A DNA stretch of 64,000 nt from Bacteroidia bacterium (GTDB lineage Bacteria; Bacteroidota; Bacteroidia; JADZBD01): NCBI GenBank assembly GCA_020054095.1, contig JAGVMA010000046.1, forward strand, positions 1 through 64,000. Reading direction: 5' to 3'. The notes under the pieces are model-generated. The model ran no database searches. It was not told the DNA's origin and was given only the letters and a program-made list of their open reading frames with translations. A program made the translations under genes and the position numbers. How positions within the stretch are numbered: position 1 is the first letter of the stretch; each line of letters opens with the position of its first letter. This document shows positions 43,248-52,520 of the stretch, piece after piece.

Positions 43248-43978
43248 CAGCCCTCAAAATGCAACGAGATTAAAAACAAGCGAGTGCTCATTTTGTCAAT
43301 TGCATCGGCAAAAATATTAGCATCGCGTACGAGCAAGTTTTTGATGCCGTATTGGTATTTGCCTTCAATTGAAAACTTGAAATAAGGCAAATAAAAATCT
43401 ATGCCAAAGCCGCCTTGCAACGACCAATCGTTTTTTTTTAATTTCACGATCACGTCTTTCGGAACATTCGAGTTTATCACATCTTTCTGCGATGCTAAAT
43501 CAAAAGAGTAATTACCACCGCCAATTAAATAACACGCAAAATTATTTAATCGCTTGGATCGTATTTTTATGTTAAGCGGAAAATCAAGTATAGTTGATTC
43601 TATATTTTTTTTAAATGTAACAGTGTCAATGCTATTTCCTACGGGCATTACCAGCGTGTAGTTTAGTATCCGTTCTTGAAAAGATAAATCGGGTAAAAAA
43701 CGCAGCGTAGCATATTCGTGAATACGCAAATCTGTAACGATGCCCAAATTAAAACCAAACTGTGCTGTGGGTAAAATAGCTAAAACGGTATCTACCGATG
43801 CCAAATTTTTAATGGGCGTGATTTGGAAATTAGCTTTATTAAGTCCCAAGCTAAAACCAAAATGCAACCAGTGGCTATTGTAAGTAGGCAGGTTTAATAC
43901 TTTTTTCTTTTGCGAAAATGAATTAGTTGCAAAAAGAAAAACAAAAACTAAAATTATATGTAAGCGCTTAGCGAGCAT
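43247..43978 (-). CDS. porT: Type IX secretion system protein PorT (outer membrane beta-barrel)
   Basis: A 243-residue outer-membrane barrel protein. The signal peptide (1-22, ending NSFSQ) is followed by KKKVLNLPTYNSHWLHFGFS, the usual PorT opening, then paired strands such as IHEYATLRFLPDLSFQERIL and YFKFSIEGKYQYGIKNLL. PorT is required for export of type IX cargo, including gliding adhesins and gingipains in relatives. The ubiE-porT gene order is conserved in Bacteroidota and supports the call. It lies 28 bp past ubiE and overlaps the next gene by one base. No porKLMN genes are in the window. Confidence 0.85.
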   Translation of the reverse strand: MLAKRLHIILVFVFLFATNSFSQKKKVLNLPTYNSHWLHFGFSLGLNKANFQITPIKNLASVDTVLAILPTAQFGFNLGIVTDLRIHEYATLRFLPDLSFQERILNYTLVMPVGNSIDTVTFKKNIESTILDFPLNIKIRSKRLNNFACYLIGGGNYSFDLASQKDVINSNVPKDVIVKLKKNDWSLQGGFGIDFYLPYFKFSIEGKYQYGIKNLLVRDANIFADAIDKMSTRLFLISLHFEG

Positions 43979-44006
43979 TTTTAATAATAACGGCTGAATT
44001 TATAAT

Positions 44007-44735
44007 TTATTTTGTTGCGGTGTAAATAGATGCTATTCCAAAACTTAGCTTTTGGGTTTTTATTTCGGTAAAACCATTGCGACTAAGCACTTCTTCAAAT
44101 TTTTTGCCATACGGAAACGCATCTACAGAATCGTGCAGGTAGGAGTATGCTCTGCTGTCTTTAGAAAAAAGTTTTCCCATTAACGGGCATATATATTTAA
44201 AATAAAACTGATACAATTGTTTTACCGGAAATATTTCGGGTTTTGAAAATTCTAACACAGCTATAATTCCGCCTGGTTTTAAAACGCGGTTAATGTTTTT
44301 TATCCCTGCATCTAAGTTTTCAAAATTTCGCACACCAAAACCCACTGTTACAGCATCAAAACTGTTATCGGCAAATTGTAAGTTTTCTGAATCGCCTTGC
44401 AGTAATTCTATTTTAGTTTGCAAATTGAGTTTCGCAATTTTTTCGCGCCCTACTTTCATCATTTCTGTTGAAATATCTACACCTGTAACTTTTTCGGGAT
44501 TAATTTTTATTGCTTCAATAGCGAAATCGGCAGTGCCGGTAGCTACATCCAATATTAGTTTTGGTTTTTTACTACGCAGTAAATTAATTGTTTTTTTTCG
44601 CCATAGCTTGTGTATGCCCAATGAAAGCAATTGGTTCATGGCATCGTATCGGCCTGCAATGTTGTTAAACATGGTTGCCACTTGTTGCTTTTTACTATCG
44701 GCAGTTGTATTGTATGGTGTAACGGTGGTGCTCAC
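44007..44735 (-). CDS. ubiE: Demethylmenaquinone methyltransferase (UbiE/MenG)
   Basis: A 242-residue S-adenosylmethionine-dependent C-methyltransferase that finishes menaquinone synthesis. SAM motif I is LILDVATGTADFAIEAIK. The UbiE signatures are FNNIAGRYDAMNQLLSLGIH at the N-terminus, then FDAVTVGFGVRNFENLDAGI and VLKPGGIIAVLEFSKPE. Bacteroidota use menaquinone, so the MenG activity is the likely one. The start overlaps the stop of the PfkB kinase gene by ATGA and porT follows, so the operon mixes quinone, LPS-precursor and secretion genes. Confidence 0.94.
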   Translation of the reverse strand: MSTTVTPYNTTADSKKQQVATMFNNIAGRYDAMNQLLSLGIHKLWRKKTINLLRSKKPKLILDVATGTADFAIEAIKINPEKVTGVDISTEMMKVGREKIAKLNLQTKIELLQGDSENLQFADNSFDAVTVGFGVRNFENLDAGIKNINRVLKPGGIIAVLEFSKPEIFPVKQLYQFYFKYICPLMGKLFSKDSRAYSYLHDSVDAFPYGKKFEEVLSRNGFTEIKTQKLSFGIASIYTATK

Positions 44736-45742
44736 TTATTTTTTTTGTTTTTCATGTATGCTAAAGTTTCGCGCAGCAATTGTTTTTTATTAATAGGCAC
44801 TACGCCCACTTTTTCGCACACTTGGCCACCCGCCAAATTAGTGATGGTGGCAATACTTGTAGTATCTAATCCGGCAGCTAAGCAAAGTGCTGCAATACTA
44901 ACTACCGTATCGCCCGCGCCTGATACATCCGAAATATTACGCACCACAGCCGGAATTTGCTTTTTTGCATCGCCATCATCCACATATATACCATGTTCTG
45001 ATAAGGTAAGCAAAACAGTATCTATATTTTGTTTGTCGCGAAACTGGTTCACTGCTTTTTCTAATTGTTTTTTATTGGTAACATCAAAGTCCCATTTAAT
45101 GCCCTCTTTCATCTCTTTTAAATTAGGTTTAAAGAGCGATACATTTTTGTAATCCGAAAAATTTCTTTTTTTAGGATCAACCACCACCGGAATTTTTTTC
45201 TTTTTTGCTTCGCTTATCACTTTATTAATAAGTGCCGGTGTTATTAATCCTTTGTCATAATCTTCAAATATCACTACGTTCACTTTTTCGTTGCGGAGCA
45301 AGTATATAATGATGCGTAATAATTGTTCTGTTTCTAATTTAGTAATATCTGTTTCCACTTCTTCGTCCACACGCAGCAGATGATGGTTACTGCTGATAAC
45401 TCGCGTTTTTGATGTAGTTATTCTTCCTCTGCATTTTAATATTCCTTTTTGCGATAATTTTTGGGTGCGCATGAGCGATAAAAAATCATCGCCCTCTTTA
45501 TCTACCCCAATAACGGAACATAAAATAGGGTTAGCGCCCATTGCTTGCACGTTTAGCGCCACGTTTGCAGCTCCGCCCAAGCGTATTTCTTTTTTGTTCA
45601 CCGCTACTATGGGCACAGGTGCTTCGGGCGATATGCGCGAAACTTTTCCCCACATGTAGGCATCTATCATTACATCCCCAATAATTAGGACGTTCACATT
45701 TTTGAATGATTCAAATGCTCTTATAATTTGTCTTTTGTTCAT
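44732..45742 (-). CDS. PfkB family sugar kinase, heptose 7-phosphate kinase (RfaE1/HldE1-like)
   Basis: A 336-residue ribokinase-fold protein. GGAANVALNVQAMGANPILC and the second signature DVSGAGDTVVSIAALCLAAG, with the catalytic Asp in GAGD, define PfkB. FKPNLKEMKEGIKWDFD and IGDVMIDAYMWGKVSRISPE match the kinase half of HldE/RfaE, which phosphorylates heptose 7-phosphate for ADP-heptose and lipopolysaccharide core synthesis. The cytidylyltransferase half is absent, so a separate HldE2 would be needed. It is third-to-last in the operon starting at the aminotransferase gene. Confidence 0.88.
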   Translation of the reverse strand: MNKRQIIRAFESFKNVNVLIIGDVMIDAYMWGKVSRISPEAPVPIVAVNKKEIRLGGAANVALNVQAMGANPILCSVIGVDKEGDDFLSLMRTQKLSQKGILKCRGRITTSKTRVISSNHHLLRVDEEVETDITKLETEQLLRIIIYLLRNEKVNVVIFEDYDKGLITPALINKVISEAKKKKIPVVVDPKKRNFSDYKNVSLFKPNLKEMKEGIKWDFDVTNKKQLEKAVNQFRDKQNIDTVLLTLSEHGIYVDDGDAKKQIPAVVRNISDVSGAGDTVVSIAALCLAAGLDTTSIATITNLAGGQVCEKVGVVPINKKQLLRETLAYMKNKKNK

Positions 45743-45766
45743 CTCTTTTATAAAACAATTGTGCTG

Positions 45767-46957
45767 TTATTTTAATTCTGCCAATGCGTTTTTAATGCGT
45801 TTTATTGCTTCAGCTAATTTGTCTTCGGATGTAGCGTAAGAAATACGCAGGTAATTATCATCGCCAAATGCTTCGCCCGGCACAAGTGCCACATGTGCTT
45901 TGTCTAATAAGTATGCGCATAAATCGGTAGCGTTTTTTATTACTGCGTTACCGCTGCTTTTTCCAAAGTAGGCACTCACATCCGGAAAAACATAAAATGC
46001 ACCTTGCGGATTATTTACACGCAGGCCATCAATTTCTTTGAGCAATTTCACAACTATGTTTTTTCTGCTTTCAAATGCTTTTCGCATTGGTTCGATGGTT
46101 GCAGTTTCCATTTCCATGGCTGCATGTGTAGCTTTTTGGGCTATGGAGCAGGTAGCAGATGTAAACTGTCCTTGCATTTTATCGCATGCTTTCGCAATAT
46201 CAAGTGGCGCAGCAATATAGCCAACACGCCAGCCTGTCATTGCAAATCCTTTTGAAACACCGTTAATGGTAATTACTCGTTCTTTTATATTGTCGAACTG
46301 TGCCATGCACTCATGTTTTCCCACAAAGTTTATATGCTCGTATATTTCGTCTGATATAATATAAATATCGGGATACTGTGCAATAAGATGGGCAATTGCT
46401 TTCAACTCGGCTTTAGAATAAACGCTGCCTGTAGGATTGCAAGGTGTGCTGAAAATTAACATTCGCGTTTTAGGTGTGATTGCTTTTTTCAATTGCTCGG
46501 GAGTTACTTTAAAATCGCTATCAATATTTGTTTTAATAACTATTGATTTGCCTTCGGCTAATTTTATTATTTCGAGATAACTTACCCAGTAAGGAGCTGG
46601 CACAAGAACTTCATCTCCGGGGTTAATTAAACTTAGCACCACATTGGCGATACTCTGTTTGGCACCGGTAGATACTACAATGTTATCGGCAGTGTAATTT
46701 AGATTGTTATCGCGTTTCAGTTTATTGGCAATTGCCTGGCGTAATTCCAAATAACCCGAAACATGGGTGTAATAACTAAAGTCGCCATCAATGGCAGTTT
46801 TTGCGGCTTGCTTTATAAAATCAGGAGTTTTAAAATCGGGCTCGCCTAAACTTAAGCTGATAATATCTATGCCTTGTGCTTTTAGTTCACGACTGCGCCT
46901 TGCCATCGCAATTGTTTGAGATTCGCTCAGACTTTTAATTCTATTAGATAGTTGCAT
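45767..46957 (-). CDS. Class I/II PLP aminotransferase, aspartate aminotransferase type
   Basis: A 396-residue fold-type I transaminase. PLP Lys236 is in INGVSKGFAMTGWRVGY. Asn174 (STPCNPTGSVYS), Asp203 and Tyr206 (ISDEIYEHI) and the Arg of FMTGWR-type are in place. The N-terminus MQLSNRIKSLSESQTIAMAR is that of the 1-beta aspartate aminotransferases. It exchanges the amino group of aspartate with 2-oxoglutarate, perhaps with broad specificity including prephenate or aromatic substrates. It heads the operon, 24 bp before the sugar kinase, and is divergent from the GlmU-like gene. Confidence 0.9.
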   Translation of the reverse strand: MQLSNRIKSLSESQTIAMARRSRELKAQGIDIISLSLGEPDFKTPDFIKQAAKTAIDGDFSYYTHVSGYLELRQAIANKLKRDNNLNYTADNIVVSTGAKQSIANVVLSLINPGDEVLVPAPYWVSYLEIIKLAEGKSIVIKTNIDSDFKVTPEQLKKAITPKTRMLIFSTPCNPTGSVYSKAELKAIAHLIAQYPDIYIISDEIYEHINFVGKHECMAQFDNIKERVITINGVSKGFAMTGWRVGYIAAPLDIAKACDKMQGQFTSATCSIAQKATHAAMEMETATIEPMRKAFESRKNIVVKLLKEIDGLRVNNPQGAFYVFPDVSAYFGKSSGNAVIKNATDLCAYLLDKAHVALVPGEAFGDDNYLRISYATSEDKLAEAIKRIKNALAELK

Positions 46958-47036
46958 AGAATTGGTTTGTGGTTTTAGCTAAATTTATAAGTTGGTAAAG
47001 CTAATAATTTTCAATTTAGAAAATCAGCAATTTCCG

Positions 47037-47044
47037 TACCTTTA
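47037..47044 (+). promoter_or_regulatory. Near-consensus -7 element TACCTTTA upstream of the GlmU-like gene
   Basis: Seven of eight bases match TAnnTTTG. It lies 21 bases before the start of the GlmU-like gene, and no clear -33 box was seen. Confidence 0.4.
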
Positions 47045-47065
47045 ACGGAGCTAAAACACAAGCAG

Positions 47066-48259
47066 ATGAATTATATTTTGTTCGATGATAACCGCGATAA
47101 TCTTTTACCGATAAGTTTTACACGCCCGGTAGCCGAAATCAGAATCGGCATTTTAACCATTCGCGAAAAGTGGGAAAAATACCTTGGCAACACCTGCTCG
47201 TTTTACACGCAAGAATACCTGCAAGGCAAATATAAATTTGAACCTACTATTGATGATGATAATGTATGGATTAACGGTAGCTTTTGCCCCAATCCGAAAT
47301 TAGCGGAAGAGATTAATAACTTAAAAACAGAAGAATCGCTTTTTATGGGCGATGTTTTAATTGCACTTAATTCGGGCAAAATTACTCAAATAGATTTTAC
47401 GATTGATGAGCGCTTTGGCACTTTGTTTAAAAAATTTGAGAGCCATGCTGCGCCAGTTCAAGTGAAAAATTTGTGGGATATATTTTCAAAAAACGGGGAA
47501 GAGTTAAAACGCGATTTTGATTTAATTACTCACGGCAGAAATTCTGTGGCACTGAGCAAAACTAATCAGGTAATAGGCCTTGAAAATATTTTTGTGGAAG
47601 AAGGCGCTAAAGTAGAATGTGCAATTCTGAATGCTACAAGTGGGTCTATTTACATTGGTAAAGATACTGAAATAATGGAGGGCAGCATTGTGCGCGGGCC
47701 ATTTGCATTGTGCGAACACTCGGCATTAAAATTGGGTGCTAAAATTTACGGACCCACTACCATAGGGCCGCATAGTAAAGTGGGAGGTGAAGTAAACAAT
47801 AGTGTGATTTTTGGTTACAGCAATAAAGCCCACGATGGTTTTTTGGGCAACAGTGTAATAGGTGAGTGGTGCAATATTGGTGCTGATAGCAATAACTCTA
47901 ACCTTAAAAATAATTATGCCGATGTTAAGCTATGGCATTATGTGAAACAAAAGTTTGTAAACACAGGTTTAACTTTTTGTGGTTTAATAATGGCCGACCA
48001 CAGCAAGTGCGGAATAAACACCATGTTTAATACCGGAACAGTAGTGGGAGTTAATGCTAATATTTTTGGAGCAGGTTTCCCGCGCAATTTTTTACCCGAT
48101 TACAGTTGGGGTGGTGCAGCAGGTTTTACTACTTATAAAATAAGCGAGGCATTAGCCGTAGCCGAAAAAGTGATGCAGCGCAGAGCCATTGCACTTACCG
48201 ATGATGATAAAGCAATTTTAACGCACGTTTTTAATTTAACTGAACAGTTTAGGAAATAA
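47066..48259 (+). CDS. GlmU-like putative sugar nucleotidyltransferase
   Basis: A 397-residue protein. The N-terminal half (about 1-170) is the short nucleotidyltransferase-like domain, beginning MNYILFDDNRDNLLPISFTR with PVAEIRIGILTIREKW. The C-terminal half (about 180-395) is a left-handed beta-helix of hexapeptide repeats: IGKDTEIMEGSIVRGPFA, LGAKIYGPTTIGPHSKVGGE. The protein is conserved in Bacteroidota and labelled GlmU family, but it differs from true GlmU, which is longer and has a GXGTRM signature. The nucleotide loop here is not evident, so transferase activity is doubtful. It probably binds a sugar phosphate or acyl/acetyl-CoA substrate. Confidence 0.85.
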   Translation: MNYILFDDNRDNLLPISFTRPVAEIRIGILTIREKWEKYLGNTCSFYTQEYLQGKYKFEPTIDDDNVWINGSFCPNPKLAEEINNLKTEESLFMGDVLIALNSGKITQIDFTIDERFGTLFKKFESHAAPVQVKNLWDIFSKNGEELKRDFDLITHGRNSVALSKTNQVIGLENIFVEEGAKVECAILNATSGSIYIGKDTEIMEGSIVRGPFALCEHSALKLGAKIYGPTTIGPHSKVGGEVNNSVIFGYSNKAHDGFLGNSVIGEWCNIGADSNNSNLKNNYADVKLWHYVKQKFVNTGLTFCGLIMADHSKCGINTMFNTGTVVGVNANIFGAGFPRNFLPDYSWGGAAGFTTYKISEALAVAEKVMQRRAIALTDDDKAILTHVFNLTEQFRK

Positions 48260-48276
48260 ACATTAAACAACAATCC

Positions 48277-49086
48277 ATGCTTAAATATTATAATAATCTG
48301 ATGCATAAAGCAAGTATTCTTTTTTTGTTAGCTATGATTTTTGGCACTTCGCTGTATGCTAATCCCGATTCAACAGTGTATCGGAAAAACGAAGTAGGAC
48401 TTAACCTTTTGCCTGCAATTGTTATTCCTTCAGTATCATCAAATCAGCGATTCGATTATAATCCGATTTTTGGTTTGTATTATAAACGCGAATTTTGTAA
48501 AAAAAATTTTCTTCGCTTCCGCTTTCAGTATTCACCGCAATTCGATATAATTAATCGTTATTCATCTTCTTATTCTGTTCCTGAAAACGATTCTATGTAT
48601 TACAGCTATACACGTAATTTTGATTCTAAGCCCTTTATGCTTCAATTAAACATAGGGTATGAAAGAGTAAAGGCATTAAAAAAGGTTTCATTTTTTTATG
48701 GAGCAGATTTGTATTACAATTTTGGGCATCACAAAGTAAGTACGTATTCAGAAAAAATACTTACGCGTAATATATTTCCACCTAGTCCCAATGCAGGATC
48801 ATATAGTTATATTATTGAAGATAAAAAATATACAAGTGGATTTGAAACAAAATATCAAAGTGCAGGTGCCTTAATACATGGTGGTATAAGGTACCCACTT
48901 TCAAAACGATGGTTGCTTTCAGCTCAATGTGGTCTTGATTTTAACATGTTTTATTTATCCAACCAGAAGAGTACAGATACAAACGGTAACACTTTTGCTT
49001 CCGGATTTCAAGGAATTTATAATCCTCTCACAAATTTTGAATTGTTTCCGTTGTTAAACGATATATCGGTGGTTTACAGCTTTTAA
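48277..49086 (+). CDS. Predicted outer membrane beta-barrel protein
   Basis: A 269-residue protein with a signal peptide (MLKYYNNLMHKASILFLLAM to about residue 28, ending LYAN). The start could also be the ATG nine codons in. The mature part is a series of amphipathic strands with aromatic girdles, for example FLRFRFQYSPQFDIINRYSS and PFMLQLNIGYERVKALKKVS. It ends LFPLLNDISVVYSF, whose C-terminal Phe suits Bam recognition. No specific family is recognised. The gene is 17 bp past the GlmU-like gene and probably co-transcribed with it. Confidence 0.75.
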   Translation: MLKYYNNLMHKASILFLLAMIFGTSLYANPDSTVYRKNEVGLNLLPAIVIPSVSSNQRFDYNPIFGLYYKREFCKKNFLRFRFQYSPQFDIINRYSSSYSVPENDSMYYSYTRNFDSKPFMLQLNIGYERVKALKKVSFFYGADLYYNFGHHKVSTYSEKILTRNIFPPSPNAGSYSYIIEDKKYTSGFETKYQSAGALIHGGIRYPLSKRWLLSAQCGLDFNMFYLSNQKSTDTNGNTFASGFQGIYNPLTNFELFPLLNDISVVYSF

Positions 49087-49147
49087 TTTTTTAAAGATAT
49101 AAGCTTATCTCTCTATTTTTCATCTTTCTATCATATACAACTAAACC

Positions 49148-49420
49148 ATGCCAAAGATCGACAAACGTATAGACGCATACATCGCTAAAGCGCAACCATT
49201 TGCACAGCCCATTTTAAAAAAGCTACGCTCGCTTATTCATAAAGCTAATGCGAATATGGAAGAAACTATAAAGTGGGGGATGTCCGCTTTTTACTACAAA
49301 GGGCCAGTTTGCGGTATGGCCGCATTTAAGCAACATGCTGTTTTTAGTTTTTGGAAATATAATAAGAGGCATTTATGCCAAAAAGGCGCTCGTAAACAGA
49401 TGGCACTATCATTGACTTAA
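49148..49420 (+). pseudogene. Truncated DUF1801 protein
   Basis: A 90-codon frame whose first 70 residues match the start of DUF1801/YdeI-type proteins: MPKIDKRIDAYIAKAQPFAQ, then WGMSAFYYKGPVCGMAAFKQ and HAVFSFWKYN. The family's full protein is about 190-200 residues and continues past the FGFWK position. Here the frame ends after KRHLCQKGARKQMALSLT, which does not look like the family. A deletion or frameshift has probably removed the rest. The next gene, lon, starts 28 bases after the stop. It could still make a small protein, but function is unlikely. Confidence 0.65.
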
Positions 49421-49448
49421 ACTAACAGAATATTAAAAATAATTAGTG

Positions 49449-51908
49449 ATGAACGATAATTTTTTACCCGAAAACCTCCATTTGCATAACATTCCGGATG
49501 ATGATGCCGAGTTTATTCCATTGCTTACATCCGAGGAAGAAGACCAACTTAATGCAGAAAAGCTACCTGAAATGCTGCCAATATTACCGCTTCGTAATAT
49601 GGTTTTGTTTCCGGGTGTGGTTATGCCCATCACCGTAGGACGCGATAAATCAATTAATCTTATAAAAGAAGCCAATAAAGGCGATAAAACAGTGGGCGTA
49701 ATTTCGCAGCGAACCGATAAAGTGGACGATCCATCATTTGATGATTTATATAAAATTGGAACCGTAGCACAAATACTTCGTGTGTTGCGTATGCCTGATG
49801 GAAACACTACTGCTATTATTCAAGGTAAACGCAGATTTGAAGTGGTGGAGCCCGTTTCTTCCGAGCCTTATTTGGTTGCCAAAGTAAAACAGTTTGTTGA
49901 AACTAAGCCCGAACAAATCGATAACGAATTTTCTGCATTGGTAAGTTCGTTAAAAGATCATGCGCTTAATATCATTAAGCTATCGCCACACATACCAAGC
50001 GAAGCTACCTTTGCAATTCAAAATATTGAAAGTCCATCGTTTTTGGTGAATTTTATTTCATCGAACATGAATGCGTCAATAATTGAAAAGCAGCGCTTGT
50101 TAGAGCTTGCTGATTTAAAGGAGCGTGCCACACAAGTGCTCTCGCATCTTACCAAAGAAATTCAGATGCTTGAACTAAAAAACCAAATTCAATCAAAAGT
50201 AAAAACCGATTTAGATAAGCAGCAGCGCGAATATTTTTTACATCAGCAAATAAAAACCATACAAGAAGAATTAGGCGGCAATAGTTTTGAACAGCAAATG
50301 GAAGAATTAAAAGAACGAGCTAAAACTAAAAAGTGGGCAAAAGAAGTAGCTGATGTTTTCGCAAAAGAAATTAAGAAGCTTGAGCGAATGAACCCGAATG
50401 CTGCCGAGTTTTCGGTACAAACTAATTATTTAGAATTGCTTTTAGATTTGCCTTGGAGCGAATACACTACTGATAATTTTGATTTAAAACGTGCCAACAA
50501 AATTTTAAACCGCGATCACCACGGATTAGAAAAAGTGAAAGAACGTATATTAGAACACCTTGCAGTTTTAAAACTAAAAGGGAATATGAAAGCGCCAATT
50601 CTTTGCCTGTATGGCCCTCCGGGCGTAGGTAAAACTTCGTTGGGCAAATCGGTAGCTGAAGCACTTGGCAGAAAATATGTGCGTATGAGTTTAGGTGGTT
50701 TAAAAGATGAGAGTGAAATAAGAGGCCACAGAAAAACTTACATCGGTGCAATGCCGGGTCGTATTTTGCAAAATCTGAAAAAAGCACAATCATCTAATCC
50801 TGTTTTTATTTTAGATGAAATAGATAAAGTAGGTGCTGATTACCATGGCGATCCATCATCGGCTTTGCTCGAAGTACTTGACCCTGAGCAAAACAGCACC
50901 TTTTACGATAATTTTGTGGAACTCGATTATGATTTAAGCAATGTAATGTTTATTGCAACCGCTAATTCGCTTAACAGCATTCAGCCGGCCTTGCTCGATA
51001 GGATGGAAATAATAGATGTAACAGGATACACTACGGAGGAAAAACTACAAATTGCAAAAAAACATTTAGTCCCTAAGCAATTAGAAGAGCACGGAGTAAA
51101 ACCTCGCCAAATTAATTTTACCGATTCGGCAATTGAATATGTTATTGAAAACTATACGCGCGAATCGGGTGTGCGCGGGCTTGAGAAAAAATTAGCAAAA
51201 CTTATTCGTAATGCTGGAAAAAGCATTGCTACTAAAGAAAAATATAAATTAACGCCTACCGAAAAAGAGTTGACCAAAATTTTAGGTCCTGCTCACATAA
51301 AAGATAAATACCAAGGTAACGATGTGGCAGGTGTAGTTACCGGTCTTGCATGGACTCCCGTTGGTGGCGATATTTTATTTATCGAAACATCATTAAGCAG
51401 AAGCAAAGGGGGCAAATTAACGCTCACCGGTAATTTAGGCGATGTAATGAAAGAATCAGCAACCATTGCATTGGAATATTTAAAAGCACATAGCGATTTA
51501 ATTGGCCTTGCGCCCGATGTTTTTGAAAATTGGAGCATTCACTTGCATGTGCCCGAAGGCGCCACTCCTAAAGATGGACCAAGTGCTGGTATAGCAATGC
51601 TCACCGCATTAGCATCGGCATTAACGCAACGCAAAGTGAAAAAAAATATTGCCATGACGGGTGAAATTACTTTGCGTGGAAGAGTAATTGCAGTAGGAGG
51701 CATAAAAGAAAAAATATTAGCTGCCAAACGTGCTGGAATAAAAGAAATTATTTTAAGCGAAGAAAACCGTAAGGATATTGAAGATGTAAAACCTGAATAT
51801 ATAAAAGGTTTAACTTTTCATTACGTTACGCAAATGACCGAAGTGCTTGATTGTTCTTTGCTGAAAGAGAAAGTGAAAAATCCTGTAGATTTAAAAGTTG
51901 TAGCTTAG
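49449..51908 (+). CDS. lon: ATP-dependent protease La
   Basis: An 819-residue AAA+ serine protease that degrades damaged and short-lived proteins in the cytosol. The ATG at 49449 is preferred to the GTG one codon upstream. The N-terminal LON substrate domain (about 40-240) has LPILPLRNMVLFPGVVMPIT. Walker A is GPPGVGKTSLGKSVAEALGR and Walker B FILDEIDKVG. The catalytic dyad is Ser712 in KDGPSAGIA and Lys755 in GGIKEKILAA. Length and layout match Lon. The final 4 bp overlap the convergent lipoprotein gene. Confidence 0.97.
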   Translation: MNDNFLPENLHLHNIPDDDAEFIPLLTSEEEDQLNAEKLPEMLPILPLRNMVLFPGVVMPITVGRDKSINLIKEANKGDKTVGVISQRTDKVDDPSFDDLYKIGTVAQILRVLRMPDGNTTAIIQGKRRFEVVEPVSSEPYLVAKVKQFVETKPEQIDNEFSALVSSLKDHALNIIKLSPHIPSEATFAIQNIESPSFLVNFISSNMNASIIEKQRLLELADLKERATQVLSHLTKEIQMLELKNQIQSKVKTDLDKQQREYFLHQQIKTIQEELGGNSFEQQMEELKERAKTKKWAKEVADVFAKEIKKLERMNPNAAEFSVQTNYLELLLDLPWSEYTTDNFDLKRANKILNRDHHGLEKVKERILEHLAVLKLKGNMKAPILCLYGPPGVGKTSLGKSVAEALGRKYVRMSLGGLKDESEIRGHRKTYIGAMPGRILQNLKKAQSSNPVFILDEIDKVGADYHGDPSSALLEVLDPEQNSTFYDNFVELDYDLSNVMFIATANSLNSIQPALLDRMEIIDVTGYTTEEKLQIAKKHLVPKQLEEHGVKPRQINFTDSAIEYVIENYTRESGVRGLEKKLAKLIRNAGKSIATKEKYKLTPTEKELTKILGPAHIKDKYQGNDVAGVVTGLAWTPVGGDILFIETSLSRSKGGKLTLTGNLGDVMKESATIALEYLKAHSDLIGLAPDVFENWSIHLHVPEGATPKDGPSAGIAMLTALASALTQRKVKKNIAMTGEITLRGRVIAVGGIKEKILAAKRAGIKEIILSEENRKDIEDVKPEYIKGLTFHYVTQMTEVLDCSLLKEKVKNPVDLKVVA

Positions 51909-52141
51909 TGAGCTACGTACTTTTCGTTTTTTTCTAAATCCATATCGCAACTTTTACATTTGCCCGGTTCCATTGCATGGCCACACTCATAACCCATGGG
52001 GCATAAGTAGGCAGCATGTGCCGATGAATCTATTTTTACTTCGTTAGGTGCATCGGTAGGTTTGTTGCTTCCGCCACAGCTTGTGAAACAAAACAAAGCA
52101 GTAGCGAATAATACAGTGGAGAGGAGGATAGTTTTTTTCAT
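51905..52141 (-). CDS. Small lipoprotein with heavy-metal-binding domain
   Basis: A 78-residue protein with a lipobox (CFTSC, lipidated Cys22). Residues 45-71 read YLCPMGYECGHAMEPGKCKS followed by CDMDLEK. This matches the YHS/heavy-metal-binding domain found in copper-efflux membrane fusion proteins and P-type ATPases, with Cys, Met and His as ligands. A periplasmic role in binding copper or another soft metal is likely but inferred. It follows the HTH gene after 1 bp and probably belongs to an operon with it and the thioredoxin-like gene. Its 3' end overlaps lon by 4 bp. Confidence 0.82.
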   Translation of the reverse strand: MKKTILLSTVLFATALFCFTSCGGSNKPTDAPNEVKIDSSAHAAYLCPMGYECGHAMEPGKCKSCDMDLEKNEKYVAH

Positions 52142-52142
52142 T

Positions 52143-52514
52143 TTATTTTTTTGTTAATTCTTGTTGTAATTTTTTTATCAGCGCATCTTTTTCAAAAATA
52201 TCGAGTTTTAGTTTTGATATTTCTAATTGCAGCGATGCAATTATTCTTCGGTTATCAATTTCGTTATCGCCCCAAATATTAGTGGTGTAAAATGGCTCTT
52301 GCGAATAATCAAAACCCATATTAGGGTCGCGAAAAAAACTATAAAGCGGAATACGCAACTCTTTCGAAATTAATTCGAGTGTGCGTATTTCAATCGTGTT
52401 GGTATCAAATGCTTGATCTAATTCTACTTCAGAGATATTGAGGTATTTGGCTAAATCTTCATACGTATATTTTTGTGCCTCTATGAGTTTTAAAATTCGT
52501 TGCTTTAAATTCAT
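52143..52514 (-). CDS. Small HTH protein with C-terminal coiled coil
   Basis: A 123-residue protein. An N-terminal XRE-like helix-turn-helix (about 1-60; KYTYEDLAKYLNISEVELDQ) is followed by a linker and a C-terminal coiled coil (about 85-120; ISKLKLDIFEKDALIKKLQQ). It should bind DNA as a dimer. Its target is unknown; an obvious candidate is its own operon with the thioredoxin-like protein and the metal-binding lipoprotein. There is no peptidase or ligand domain. Six bases separate it from the thioredoxin gene upstream. Confidence 0.75.
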   Translation of the reverse strand: MNLKQRILKLIEAQKYTYEDLAKYLNISEVELDQAFDTNTIEIRTLELISKELRIPLYSFFRDPNMGFDYSQEPFYTTNIWGDNEIDNRRIIASLQLEISKLKLDIFEKDALIKKLQQELTKK

Positions 52515-52520
52515 GGTAAT

